A stretch of 37,576 nucleotides of DNA from Candidatus Magasanikiibacteriota bacterium (GTDB lineage Bacteria; Patescibacteriota; Patescibacteriia; Magasanikbacterales; GWA2-37-8), in assembly GCA_009694865.1 (NCBI GenBank), contig SICD01000006.1, positions 1-37,576 of the forward strand, written 5' to 3'. Numbering within the stretch: position 1 is the stretch's first letter; each line of letters starts with the position of its first letter. Both the position numbers and the translations under genes were made by a program. Below the pieces are notes generated by a model that worked only from the letters and a program-made list of their open reading frames with translations, searched no databases and had not been told where the DNA came from. Positions 15,974-26,729 of this stretch are shown here, piece by piece.

Positions 15974-16015
15974 GATGTGCCTGCACGGTCGAATGATGTG
16001 CCTGCACGGTCGAAT
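15974..16015. repeat. Exact tandem duplication of a 21-nt unit
   Basis: gatgtgcctgcacggtcgaat x2, followed by gaccgtg forming a CACGGTC-gaat-GACCGTG hairpin. Confidence 0.9.
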
Positions 16016-16046
16016 GACCGTGTGGATAAGCTGTGTTTACAGGGGC

Positions 16047-16075
16047 TTGACAGTATTTCTCGAATAAGCTATTAT
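16047..16075 (+). promoter_or_regulatory. Near-consensus sigma70 promoter, probably for 16S rRNA
   Basis: TTGACA-17-TATTAT; no convincing CDS between it and the 16S at ~16617. Confidence 0.75.
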
Positions 16076-16441
16076 TGGCAGGCTCAATTAATATAAAAAA
16101 AAGGCCCGCCTTCGCCCTCTGGGCTTCGGCGAGGCAAGCAAAACTTCTCTCTACAATTAAACTTTTTCCGGTAAGTCCCGAGTACTTGGGATACTGCCTG
16201 CCTGCCGAAGCTCTCAAGAGGGCGTGGGCAGGGCGAGAAAAAAGAGTAATCAAGATTTGATTCCTCTTTTTTCTTTCTTCGGAACGCCATAGTCCGCCCA
16301 GGGCGGACGACGGCGTCCTGCCTACAGAATTTCTCTAGAGTCAGGGCCGCCTTCGCTCCGCGAGGAGCTTCGGCGAGCTGAAAAAAGAACGATCATTGAC
16401 AACACTAATGTGACAAAGACCACATATAAATAAGTCTATCT

Positions 16442-16480
16442 TTGAGTAAGGCTCTATTTGAGTAAATAGAGTACACTCAA
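16442..16480. promoter_or_regulatory. Hairpin in the rRNA leader
   Basis: TTGAGTaaggCTCTATTTgagtAAATAGAGtacACTCAA. Confidence 0.7.
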
Positions 16481-16616
16481 CAACAATAATAATAAATCCA
16501 AACATCGTTCAAATTGAACTGATGATTGAATTCTCTTATTCTACATGAGCAAGCGTCTCTGCCTCTCGGCCCATCCCTCACGGGATTCGCTCGAGGCAAC
16601 AAGATTCGCTTCGCTC

Positions 16617-18190
<1,574 letters not shown>

Positions 18191-18382
18191 CTGGAGATAC
18201 TCTGTCGAAAGACAGTGAATTTCTGTCGACATCATGATCATTCTGATTAGAGATGAATTCTTAAAAGCCCTCCGCAACTGCGGGGGGGACTGTAGGAAGA
18301 TAAAAGGATAGACTTAGGTCTTTGTCACTTAGTGCTGTTAATACACGGATTACGCAGATTGCGATTTGTGGATTACACGGAT

Positions 18383-18415
18383 TCCCGCGACCTTAATGGT
18401 AGCGGGTTTTTGTTT
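18383..18415 (+). terminator. Probable terminator downstream of 16S
   Basis: cCCGCgaccttaatggtaGCGGgtttttgttt. Confidence 0.7.
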
Positions 18416-18543
18416 CTGGCACTTGATTTATTTAGTGGTTTTGGTATACTTGTTTTTGTTATTTGAACCTTGAAAATTTCACATTGACTAATTCGAACGT
18501 ATGATCTATAATAGTATTATTGTAATCATTATAAGTTCGAACT

Positions 18544-19233
18544 ATGCGTGGAATAACTGACGTAGAGTTAAAAAAACAAGCAATTACGCTCCGTCGACGC
18601 GGTTATACTTTTCCGATGATTGAACAGAAGCTTGGCGTACCGCGCGCAACTCTTAGCGGTTGGTTTTCTGGGCTGAAATTGTCCCCAATTGTGTACCAGC
18701 ACTTGCTTGCTCGCAAACGAAGGCATTTAGTAGCTGCTAGAAAAAAGGCACTCAAGATTTTAAAAAATAATAGAGACGAACGAGCGGTTGAATTAAACAG
18801 TCAGATTCAGAATGAGTTTTCAACATTAGTTTTAAGTGTACAACAAAAGGAATTGTTGTTAGCAATGTTATATCTGGGCGAAGGGTTTAAAAAGAGATCA
18901 ACGATTGCTTTGGGAAATTCCAACCCGCGTATTCTGTCGATGTTTGTACAATTAGTACGAGAAATTTATCAGCTTCAGGAAAGCAAATTTAGATGTTTTC
19001 TTTATTTGCGCGCTGATCAGGATCAGGAAAAAGAAAAGAAATTTTGGTCAAAAATTTTGCATATTCCCTTGTCGCAATTTCGCAAATCTCAACACGATAA
19101 ACGTACGCTTGGCAAAAAGACGTGGAAGGGGTATCATGGTGTTTGCGCGGTTTATTGTTATGACGCTACAATTGAAAAACGGCTGACTATTTTGCAACAA
19201 TTACTTTTAGAAAAAATTTTATCGGGCCCGTAG
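18544..19233 (+). CDS. HTH + LAGLIDADG-like (degenerate homing endonuclease fold) protein
   Basis: N-terminal HTH (TFPMIEQKLGVPRATLSGWFSGL); then LLLAMLYLGEGFKKRSTIALGNSNPRILSMFVQLVREIY...FWSKILHIPLSQFRKSQ, resembling LAGLIDADG-like domains. Confidence 0.65.
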   Translation: MRGITDVELKKQAITLRRRGYTFPMIEQKLGVPRATLSGWFSGLKLSPIVYQHLLARKRRHLVAARKKALKILKNNRDERAVELNSQIQNEFSTLVLSVQQKELLLAMLYLGEGFKKRSTIALGNSNPRILSMFVQLVREIYQLQESKFRCFLYLRADQDQEKEKKFWSKILHIPLSQFRKSQHDKRTLGKKTWKGYHGVCAVYCYDATIEKRLTILQQLLLEKILSGP

Positions 19234-19300
19234 CTCAGCTGGTTAGAGCGTTCGCTTGACATGCGAAAGGTCAGCCGTTCAAGTCGGCTCGGGCCCACCA
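19224..19300 (+). tRNA. tRNA-Val (GAC), CCA encoded
   Basis: GGGCCCGTAGCTCAGCTGGTTAGAGCGTTCGC TTGACAT GCGAAAGGTCAGCCGTTCAAGTCGGCTCGGGCCCACCA. Confidence 0.95.
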
Positions 19301-19340
19301 AAACCAAACTATAGCAAACTTTATTTTTCATTTTAAATGT

Positions 19341-20081
19341 ATGTCACGAGGAGAAATTGGCGGCCATGGGCAAGATGACGGGCTCAAACATAATAGAAAA
19401 GCCGCCGGCGATTTTTTGTCCGACGCTTCCGGGGGACGGTCAGACAAGCGAATCTCTGATAGCTCGCCAGGCGATAGTCGTGGGGCATTTCGCAAAGCGG
19501 CCGGAGATTATTCGCGCGCCGATGTTGAGGCAGAAAATAAAAAAGACAGAGCCCAACAAGAGGGTGTCGCGCGAGAAAGAGCTAGTGAGAGAAAAACAGC
19601 CCCAGAACAAATCAAACAAATAGATGGCCAAATAAAAGAGCTTGGGGCTAAAAGAAAAACAATTCTTGACAAAATGTCAGCTCTTGCAAACCCAATTGAT
19701 GCGAGGAGTGCTGGTAAAGCCGCTCCAGTAGATTCGGGGAAACTTGATTTAATGAGTGTAACAAAATTAGAAAGTCTTTTGGGTTCAAAAAAACGAGAGT
19801 TGAGCAATGTAGCTGACTTTGACAGAAGTTTGTTTGACAAAATTGGCGCAAGGCTTGGCAGGATTCCTAAAAAAGAGCAACCACTCCAAGCAGAAATTGC
19901 TGAAATAGAAAGCGCTATTAGAGAAGCTGGACAAAGAGATCTAGATAAAAAAGTAAAGGCAGATAGAAACACTTTTGCCAGTCACGATAATTCGCAGCTC
20001 ATTCTCGACCTATCTGCCATAGAAAGAGAGACAGCAGCTTTGACGAAGCGCCAAAACGAATTAAAAGCGCTTTTAGATTAA
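19341..20081 (+). CDS. Hypothetical coiled-coil protein
   Basis: 246 aa charged protein with long heptad-like segments; no recognised domain. Confidence 0.6.
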   Translation: MSRGEIGGHGQDDGLKHNRKAAGDFLSDASGGRSDKRISDSSPGDSRGAFRKAAGDYSRADVEAENKKDRAQQEGVARERASERKTAPEQIKQIDGQIKELGAKRKTILDKMSALANPIDARSAGKAAPVDSGKLDLMSVTKLESLLGSKKRELSNVADFDRSLFDKIGARLGRIPKKEQPLQAEIAEIESAIREAGQRDLDKKVKADRNTFASHDNSQLILDLSAIERETAALTKRQNELKALLD

Positions 20082-20089
20082 AATAAAAT

Positions 20090-20163
20090 GGGCGTGTAGC
20101 TCAGCTGGTTAGAGCGTTACACTGATAATGTAAAGGTCGATGGTTCGAGTCCATCCACGCCCA
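20090..20163 (+). tRNA. tRNA-Ile (GAT)
   Basis: GGGCGTGTAGCTCAGCTGGTTAGAGCGTTACA CTGATAA TGTAAAGGTCGATGGTTCGAGTCCATCCACGCCCA. Confidence 0.95.
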
Positions 20164-20205
20164 CATTTTATTTAACTTTACAAATATATGCGAGGAGAAA
20201 AATGG

Positions 20206-20667
20206 ATGCGTGGAGCATTAGCGGCTTTAGCAATTGGCGGAGCAGAATTACCCGCTCACGCCAAAGCGGATTCAGCGACTGTTGATATAAAGGATGCCGC
20301 AGATGTATTAGAAAATGAGGAAAAAGTAAGTGCTTTAAAAGCTTTGCAAGAATTATTAAAATTTTGGGAGAAACAAAAATTTCAACTAGAAGAACATGCC
20401 AAACTTCATTTTGAAGAATTACTGAAGAATGAGAAAAATCAAAAAAAACGAGAACTATATATAGAAATTCTTAAGCAGTTAGATGTTTTAGCTGCTTGGC
20501 AAAGCAATCAACGTGATCTTGATTCCGAGGTTCTTGATGAAGATAGTACAAATATAGGAGTTCTAAAAAAAATGATAACTTATTTTGAACGACGTAAAGA
20601 ATCGTCGCACGATACCTCGTTTAAAAGTAATAAGGCAACCAATTCATTGGGTAATAGAAAAAAATAA
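20206..20667 (+). CDS. Hypothetical, possibly exported alpha-helical protein
   Basis: AGGAG about 8 nt before ATG 20206; MRGALAALAIGGAELPAHAKADS resembles a short signal peptide; rest is helical and charged. The ORF opens at 20188. Confidence 0.5.
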   Translation: MRGALAALAIGGAELPAHAKADSATVDIKDAADVLENEEKVSALKALQELLKFWEKQKFQLEEHAKLHFEELLKNEKNQKKRELYIEILKQLDVLAAWQSNQRDLDSEVLDEDSTNIGVLKKMITYFERRKESSHDTSFKSNKATNSLGNRKK

Positions 20668-20692
20668 TCTTGTTGCCAATTCCAATATTTTT

Positions 20693-20721
20693 TAGAACAG
20701 GGTTATCTGCCCTGTTTTATT
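20693..20721 (+). terminator. Intrinsic terminator
   Basis: AACAGGGttatctgCCCTGTTTTATTT, ends about 7 nt before the next ATG. Confidence 0.75.
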
Positions 20722-20727
20722 TGCTCT

Positions 20728-21996
20728 ATGTCTCAAGTCAAAATAGAAAAACTTGTATTCGGTGGGCAGGGTCTTGGGCGCGTGGGAGAACGCGTAGTTT
20801 TTGTTACTGGTGGTTATCCGGGTGAGATTGTTGAATTCCAAGCTACCAAGCAAAAGAAAAATTTTATTGAAGGCGTGGTGGCGAATGTCATCGAATCGTC
20901 TCCCGACCGCGTTGCCCCGGTGGACGACCATTTTATGTCTTGTTCGCCCTGGCAAACGCTCACGTACGAAGCCGAGAACAAATGGAAAGTGGAAATTGCC
21001 AAAGAAACTTATCAGCGCATCGCCAAACTGGATCTGCCCGATTTAACCATCGAATCACTACCAGAAGAATACCACTACCGCAATAAAATGGAGTACAATT
21101 TTTTTATTGACGACAAAGAAATTCTCCATTTCGCATTTCACGACCGGGGCACGCACCATCTACGGCCTATTGGTGAATGTGCTTTAGCATCTCGTGAGAT
21201 TAACGAAGCAGGGGAGCGGGTACTCCAGTTTCTCAATAAGCACAAAGTACCGCGCCGCTCGCTCAAAAGCGCCATTATCCGCAGCGATGGAGCCGGCCAC
21301 AGTGCGATTGCCCTGTTTATAAAGGATAAAATGGAGCTCCCAGCGGGCGAACTTTTGTCCGAAAAGACGCTTGGTGTTCAGGTATATCTTTCCGACTATC
21401 GGTCGCCAGCTTCAGTTCCAACCGAATTACTCCAGTCAGTTGGACAAAATTATTTAGAAATAACAATTAGGGGCGTAAAATTACGTTTTGGTCTCCTAAG
21501 TTTTTTTCAAATTAATCCGCCCATTTTTGAAAAAGTAATTGAGGCAATTCGCCCCTTCATCACAAACGAAAAAATAGTGGATTATTATTCTGGAGTGGGA
21601 GCCATTGGTTTAGCGCTCGCACGGGACGCCCAGTTAGTCACGTTGGTGGAAGAAAACAAAGAAGCCGTTGAGCTCGCGAAAGGCAACATCGCGTCGAACT
21701 CCATCACAAACGCCAACGCCTACCAAGCGCGCGCCGAAGCCAGCCTCGACTACATAACGTCAGACAGTACCGTAATCGTTGATCCGCCTCGTATTGGTCT
21801 TCATCCGGATGTGTTGACAAAATTGTTGAACGAAAAACCCAAACATATTGTCTATTTATCCTGCGGCATTGATACCCAAGCGCGTGATTTGTTGGCGCTC
21901 ACAGCCTCTTTTAAACTCGTTTTTTGGCAGGTGTACAATTTTTTCCCCCGCACGCCGCATATTGAAAGCCTCTGTGTTCTTGAACTTAAAGCTTGA
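20728..21996 (+). CDS. TrmA/RlmD-family RNA (uracil-5-)-methyltransferase
   Basis: N-terminal TRAM-like KIEKLVFGGQGLGRVGERVVFVTGGYPGE; LRFGLLSFFQINPPIFEKVIEAI; VVDYYSGVGAIGLALA; VDPPRIGLHPDVL; YLSCGIDTQARDL. Confidence 0.93.
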   Translation: MSQVKIEKLVFGGQGLGRVGERVVFVTGGYPGEIVEFQATKQKKNFIEGVVANVIESSPDRVAPVDDHFMSCSPWQTLTYEAENKWKVEIAKETYQRIAKLDLPDLTIESLPEEYHYRNKMEYNFFIDDKEILHFAFHDRGTHHLRPIGECALASREINEAGERVLQFLNKHKVPRRSLKSAIIRSDGAGHSAIALFIKDKMELPAGELLSEKTLGVQVYLSDYRSPASVPTELLQSVGQNYLEITIRGVKLRFGLLSFFQINPPIFEKVIEAIRPFITNEKIVDYYSGVGAIGLALARDAQLVTLVEENKEAVELAKGNIASNSITNANAYQARAEASLDYITSDSTVIVDPPRIGLHPDVLTKLLNEKPKHIVYLSCGIDTQARDLLALTASFKLVFWQVYNFFPRTPHIESLCVLELKA

Positions 21997-22080
21997 TTTG
22001 CCAAAGCAAGTAAAAAGGTGTAGTATAAAGTCAAACAAGTTATCCCTAGGCTGGGGTAATTTTTGACTTAATTAATTGTT

Positions 22081-22683
22081 ATGAATGAAGAGTCTAATCA
22101 AAAATCAAACCAGCGCCTGGGGCGTGCGTTGCGCGCGGCCGGGTTGTTTGTTTTAGAAATTGTAAAAATCGGGGTTCTGGCCGGCATTACGATCGCCTTC
22201 GTGCGCTATTATTTGTTTAAGCCGTTTTATGTCAAAGGCGCTTCCATGGAACCAAATTTTTACGATCACGAATATTTAATCATCGATGAACTAACTTTTC
22301 GTTTAAGACCAATTGAGCGCGGTGAGGTAGTTGTCTTCCGCTACCCGGGCAATCCGAAGGAATATTTTTTAAAACGAATTATTGGTCTCCCTGGTGAGCG
22401 CGTTAAAGTAAGTGATGCTCATGTGACGGTATATAACGACGCGCATCCCGAAGGCATACAAATTAAGGAATCTTATTTACCGGCGGATTTGCAAACCATT
22501 GGTGAAAAAATAACAGTGCTCGCGTCTAACCAATATTTTGTAATGGGCGACAATCGCCCCAACAGTTTTGACTCTCGTCGTTTTGGCCCCATTGACCGGA
22601 GTGCTATTGTGGGGCGAGCCTGGCTCCGCGGTTGGCCAATTAATCGTCTGCAAACATTTACTCCTCCAAGCTTTAATTTGTAA
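22081..22683 (+). CDS. lepB: Signal peptidase I
   Basis: FYVKGASMEPNFYDHEYLIIDEL (Ser motif), GEVVVFRYPGNPKEYFLKRIIGLPGERV (Lys motif), YFVMGDNRPNSFDSRRFGPI. Confidence 0.96.
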   Translation: MNEESNQKSNQRLGRALRAAGLFVLEIVKIGVLAGITIAFVRYYLFKPFYVKGASMEPNFYDHEYLIIDELTFRLRPIERGEVVVFRYPGNPKEYFLKRIIGLPGERVKVSDAHVTVYNDAHPEGIQIKESYLPADLQTIGEKITVLASNQYFVMGDNRPNSFDSRRFGPIDRSAIVGRAWLRGWPINRLQTFTPPSFNL

Positions 22684-22691
22684 GTAATTTA

Positions 22692-22815
22692 ACTGTCATC
22701 CCGAGCGAGGTCTCGCGGCCGACGAGGTCTCGCGATCCCTCATGGGGGAATCTCTGTCTGGTCAATTGAGCCAGAGATTTCTCACCCCCTGCGAAGGGGG
22801 ATTCGAAATGACAAA
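22692..22815. repeat. Family A palindromic repeat between lepB and hisS
   Basis: CTGTCATCCCGAGCGAGGTCTCGCGG...CCCCCTGCGAAGGGGGATTCGAAATGACAAAA. Confidence 0.75.
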
Positions 22816-22823
22816 ACGAATTC

Positions 22824-24287
22824 GTGTCTATGAAAAAAACAAAAACTAAACCAGCAAAAGTCTCCAAGTCCGACAAGGTAGATAAGAAGCCGACAGCCGC
22901 TCCTGTCGAAACTAATGTCGCCGCTAAGCCTAAAAAAGCTTTTTCACTCATTCGCGGCATGCATGATATTTTGCCGAAGGATGAAAAATATTGGAAAGCG
23001 CTGTATCGCACCGCCGAGCATTTAGCGGAGTATTTTCAGTTTGGCCGTATTGACACGCCGATTTTGGAAGAAGTTGGCCTCTTCGTTCGTTCGGTTGGCC
23101 GGGGGACTGACATCGTGGACAAAGAAATGTACACGTTTGAAGATCGTGACGGAACCAAAGTAGCCCTGCGACCCGAACCAACCGCTTCCATTGTTCGCGC
23201 TTATATTCAGCACGGTTTATGGAATGCTCCCCAGCCGGTAAAGGTGTGGACTTTCGCGCCCATGTTTCGCCATGATCGTCCCCAGGCCGGACGCTACCGT
23301 CAATTTTATCAGGCTGATTTTGAAACAGTCGGCGGTAAGGATCCGTGTATTGACGCCGAGCTTATTTTAGTAGCATATAATTTTTTTAATGATCTGGGCC
23401 TTCCGGTTGAAGTGCGCGTCAATAGTCTGGGCACCCCCGAGGAGCGCGAACGCTACATCGCGGAACTGGTTGCTTATTATCGCAGTAAACGCAGCTATCT
23501 TTGTGAAGATTGCCGCTTTCGGTTAACTAAAAATCCGCTTCGTCTGTTAGATTGTAAAGAAGGCCAGTGTGCTCCGGTAAAAGAGGGCGCTCCGCAACTA
23601 ATTGATTGGTTGCAGGAAGATTCCAAGAATTTTTTTATGAAGGTTTTGGAATATTTAGACGAACTGGGGATTCCTTATATATTAAATCCGTATCTGGTTC
23701 GCGGTCTAGATTATTATACGCACACGGTTTTTGAGATATTTCCCACGTTTGGTGAAACCGGCCCCTCGGCTACGCTCGGGACAGGCAGTCAAAGCGCTCT
23801 GGGCGGTGGCGGCCGTTATGATTTATTGGCCGAAGATTTGGGCGGCAGGCCAACCCCGGCTGCTGGTTTTGGCATCGGCATCGAACGCGCAGTTACCGCG
23901 CTTAAACAATACGCGGAAACCAATAGTATAAAAATAGCCAATGTAGCCCCCCATATATTTTTCGCCGAACTCGGCGAAGATGCCAAGCGCCGCGCTCTTC
24001 GTATTATTAACCAGTTGCGCGCCAGCGGCATTCGTTTGGCCTATAATTTTATGAAGGGCTCTTTAAAGAATCAGCTGGAAATGGCCAACAGCCTCAAGGT
24101 TCCGTATGTCGTAATTTTAGGACAAAAAGAGGTTCAAGATGAAACTGTAATCCTGCGCGACATGGAGTCAGGCGTCCAAGAAATTATTGATCAGAAAAAA
24201 CTTGAAGCCGCGCTCAAAAAGAAACTGTCGAACATTCTGGCTGTTGAAAGCGCCGGATCACAAGGTGACGAGGGAACTGTTGTTTGA
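22824..24287 (+). CDS. hisS: Histidyl-tRNA synthetase
   Basis: IRGMHDILPKDEKYW; ALRPEPTASIVRAYIQH; FAPMFRHDRPQAGRYRQFYQADFETVG; RGLDYYTHTVFEIFP; GGGGRYDLL. Natural start may be a few codons downstream. Confidence 0.97.
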   Translation: MSMKKTKTKPAKVSKSDKVDKKPTAAPVETNVAAKPKKAFSLIRGMHDILPKDEKYWKALYRTAEHLAEYFQFGRIDTPILEEVGLFVRSVGRGTDIVDKEMYTFEDRDGTKVALRPEPTASIVRAYIQHGLWNAPQPVKVWTFAPMFRHDRPQAGRYRQFYQADFETVGGKDPCIDAELILVAYNFFNDLGLPVEVRVNSLGTPEERERYIAELVAYYRSKRSYLCEDCRFRLTKNPLRLLDCKEGQCAPVKEGAPQLIDWLQEDSKNFFMKVLEYLDELGIPYILNPYLVRGLDYYTHTVFEIFPTFGETGPSATLGTGSQSALGGGGRYDLLAEDLGGRPTPAAGFGIGIERAVTALKQYAETNSIKIANVAPHIFFAELGEDAKRRALRIINQLRASGIRLAYNFMKGSLKNQLEMANSLKVPYVVILGQKEVQDETVILRDMESGVQEIIDQKKLEAALKKKLSNILAVESAGSQGDEGTVV

Positions 24288-24359
24288 CGAAAGAGCAAAA
24301 AAGCGTTACAATATAAGTCTAGTTAATTCAAAATATTTTTAGAAATGGAGGTGGCCCCT

Positions 24360-24605
24360 ATGAGTGAAATTAAACGCAAAAAAACTGAATCGTTCGAGGC
24401 CTTTATGCGCCGTGTTAAAAAACGCTGGCAGCAATCAGGCAAAATTTTGCAAGTCAAAAAAATTCGTTTCTACGAAGGAGATAAAAGTAAAAACATGCGC
24501 AAAAAAAGCGCGCTCCATCGCCTAGCCAAAGCGGAAAAAATTGCGTATCTCAAAAAAATTGGTCGCTTACCAGAAGAATTGCTTAAAAAAAGTACTCGAA
24601 GATAA
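24360..24605 (+). CDS. rpsU: 30S ribosomal protein bS21
   Basis: MSEIKRKKTESFEAFMRRVKKRWQQSGKILQVKKIRFYEGDKSKNMRKKSALHRLAKAEK; SD GGAGGTGG upstream of ATG 24360. Confidence 0.9.
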   Translation: MSEIKRKKTESFEAFMRRVKKRWQQSGKILQVKKIRFYEGDKSKNMRKKSALHRLAKAEKIAYLKKIGRLPEELLKKSTRR

Positions 24606-24637
24606 TTCAAGCTTCGAATTGTATTTTCCATTGTCCC

Positions 24638-26719
24638 ATGCTTCAATGGATTAAACACTTAACCACCGGTCAAAAAACCATCGCTCGCCTCAGCGCCTTT
24701 ATTTTTATTGCGCTGGGGCTGGTTTTTTTATTCTCCGGCCCCACCGCGTTGGCTCAAAGTGTGGCCGACCCGGGGAGTGAATTGAATCAAGGTCTCAATG
24801 TTATTCAGCAACCACTTGGTTTGGCGTCCACCGATATACGCGTCATTATCGCGCGCATTATTCGAATTGCTTTAGGGCTTCTGGGCATCGTGCTGTTGGT
24901 TATTATTCTCTATGGTGGTTTTTTATGGATGACCGCCGGCGGCAACGAAGAGCAAATTGGCCAAGCGAAAAAAGTAATGACCAACGGAGTGATCGGTCTC
25001 GCAATTATCCTTAGCGCCTATAGTATTGTATTATTTATTATGAGAATGTTGGGTCTGGGTGGCGGCCCCCTGGGTGGGCCCGGCGTATCCGTTCCGCCAG
25101 CGCAGAATTTTTCTGGCAGCGGCGCCCTCGGCAGTATTGTTAAAGATCATTATCCGGGTCGTGATCAAACCGATGTGCCCCGCAATACCAAAATTGTTAT
25201 TACCTTTAGAAAACCGGTGTTGCCGAATAGTTTTATAAAAAATACCAACAACAGCAAAGATGGTCAGGGCAAAGAAATTTTTGGCGATTGTACGCCACAA
25301 GGTCAAAATTTGGACTGGGAGAAAGATTGTGACGCGGTTGATTTGAAAATCATTTCCGTTGTCCGTGATGATACCAGCGAACCAATTCGCGGCGCGGCCA
25401 TTCTCGCGGCCTATGAAAATAGCAAAGTATTTACCGTGGTCATTCGTCCCTATGATGTTCTGGGGAGCGCGAGCGCGGACATTGGCTACCGAGTACGACT
25501 CACCAAAGACATTAAGTTAGACGACTCCGCCAACGGCAACCCATCGGCGTTTCAGAGTGGCGCGGTTGGTAATAATTATTATGAGTGGAAGTTCCTGTGC
25601 GGCACGGGGCTGGATGTGACGCCGCCCCGGGTAGCCAGCGTTTTTCCGGGGGCCGGAACAGTGGAAGCCAAAAACAGCGTCATCCAAATTGATTTTACCG
25701 AAGCGATTGACCCCATTGGCCTGCAGGGTAGTTTCAATATTGGCAACCAAAACATTGGTAAAAATAGTTTTTTTCTGGATGGCCAGGCGATTTTTCTCCA
25801 AAGCGGCGCCAGCCAGAAGCCAGGGGGCGTGTTTCGCCTTACCAATGGTTATCGAACTTTAGAATTTACTCCCGATACCCCGTGCGGCGTTAACGCTTGC
25901 GGCGGGCAAGTGTTCTGTCTCCCGGTGTGTGATGCAATTGGATCCAATTGTAAAGAAGACAATTATGAACTGCTACTTAAAGCGGCGCGGACTCTAAGCA
26001 CTTCGTCGTTTGAAGCCGCTCCATTTACCGGGGCGGCCGACTTGGCCGGCAATGCTTTAGACAGTAAGCCCTTTGGCCTGCCTTCCAATGTGGCTACCAC
26101 GACCGTGCCGGTGTTTCACAAGTGGGAAGAACCGGATAACTATTTTTGGAATTTTAAACTTAAGAATGAAATTGATTTAACAACACCGATCCTGAACCGC
26201 ATTGTACCGGGGCTTGACTCGCAGTTTATTCCAGCCAAATCTCTCTGGCAAATGACCTTTAATAAGCGCATGCGCGTGGAGCCAATGTATCAAATTGGAA
26301 TTGAAGAGCATCCACTATCCGGTAACGGAGTACCGCTATGCCGCGTACCTCGTATTTGGTTTAATTTGGACGGAACCACGCAAACCCGTATGGATCACTG
26401 CGCCTTTTTGGATGATCGACGCCAGTATTATTTGCCCGTCGTTCCTTCAGAAGTTGAGGATACGCATTTTAATTGTTTTTATCCGGGGGCCGGGCCGGGT
26501 GACGATCAGGGGCCGGGTACCGGCAGTGGCTGGAGCCTCCAAGGGGGCAAACATTTATTTGAATCCGATTTGTGTGATGACGCGCATCCGCAAAATTGTT
26601 GCAAAACCACGACCACCACCCCAAATAAAGCCTTGTGTTGCAATGGCATTGTGGATGACGTGAAAGCCGCTAAATCAAAAGATTGCATTGACTTAATAAA
26701 AAAGGATAGTATTATTTAA
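24638..26719 (+). CDS. Surface protein with pilin-like (VirB2/TrbC/Mbov_0395-type) TM domain and Ig-like (Big_5-type) ectodomain
   Basis: LASTDIRVIIARIIRIALGLLGIVLLVIILYGGFLWMTAGGNEEQIGQAKKVMTNGVIGLAIILSAYSIVLFIM, then repeated ...VPRNTKIVITFRKPVLP.../...VEAKNSVIQIDFTEAIDP.... Confidence 0.85.
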   Translation: MLQWIKHLTTGQKTIARLSAFIFIALGLVFLFSGPTALAQSVADPGSELNQGLNVIQQPLGLASTDIRVIIARIIRIALGLLGIVLLVIILYGGFLWMTAGGNEEQIGQAKKVMTNGVIGLAIILSAYSIVLFIMRMLGLGGGPLGGPGVSVPPAQNFSGSGALGSIVKDHYPGRDQTDVPRNTKIVITFRKPVLPNSFIKNTNNSKDGQGKEIFGDCTPQGQNLDWEKDCDAVDLKIISVVRDDTSEPIRGAAILAAYENSKVFTVVIRPYDVLGSASADIGYRVRLTKDIKLDDSANGNPSAFQSGAVGNNYYEWKFLCGTGLDVTPPRVASVFPGAGTVEAKNSVIQIDFTEAIDPIGLQGSFNIGNQNIGKNSFFLDGQAIFLQSGASQKPGGVFRLTNGYRTLEFTPDTPCGVNACGGQVFCLPVCDAIGSNCKEDNYELLLKAARTLSTSSFEAAPFTGAADLAGNALDSKPFGLPSNVATTTVPVFHKWEEPDNYFWNFKLKNEIDLTTPILNRIVPGLDSQFIPAKSLWQMTFNKRMRVEPMYQIGIEEHPLSGNGVPLCRVPRIWFNLDGTTQTRMDHCAFLDDRRQYYLPVVPSEVEDTHFNCFYPGAGPGDDQGPGTGSGWSLQGGKHLFESDLCDDAHPQNCCKTTTTTPNKALCCNGIVDDVKAAKSKDCIDLIKKDSII

Positions 26720-26729
26720 TTATTCTTAC

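Noticed and set aside
15974-16015. CRISPR-like array from the 21-bp duplication
   Set aside because: Only two directly abutting copies with no spacer and no cas genes in the window.
16075-16290. ORFs 16075-16260 (+) and 15945-16253/16084-16290 (-)
   Set aside because: Lie in the transcribed rRNA leader and are made of GC-rich palindromic repeat sequence; no SD or domain.
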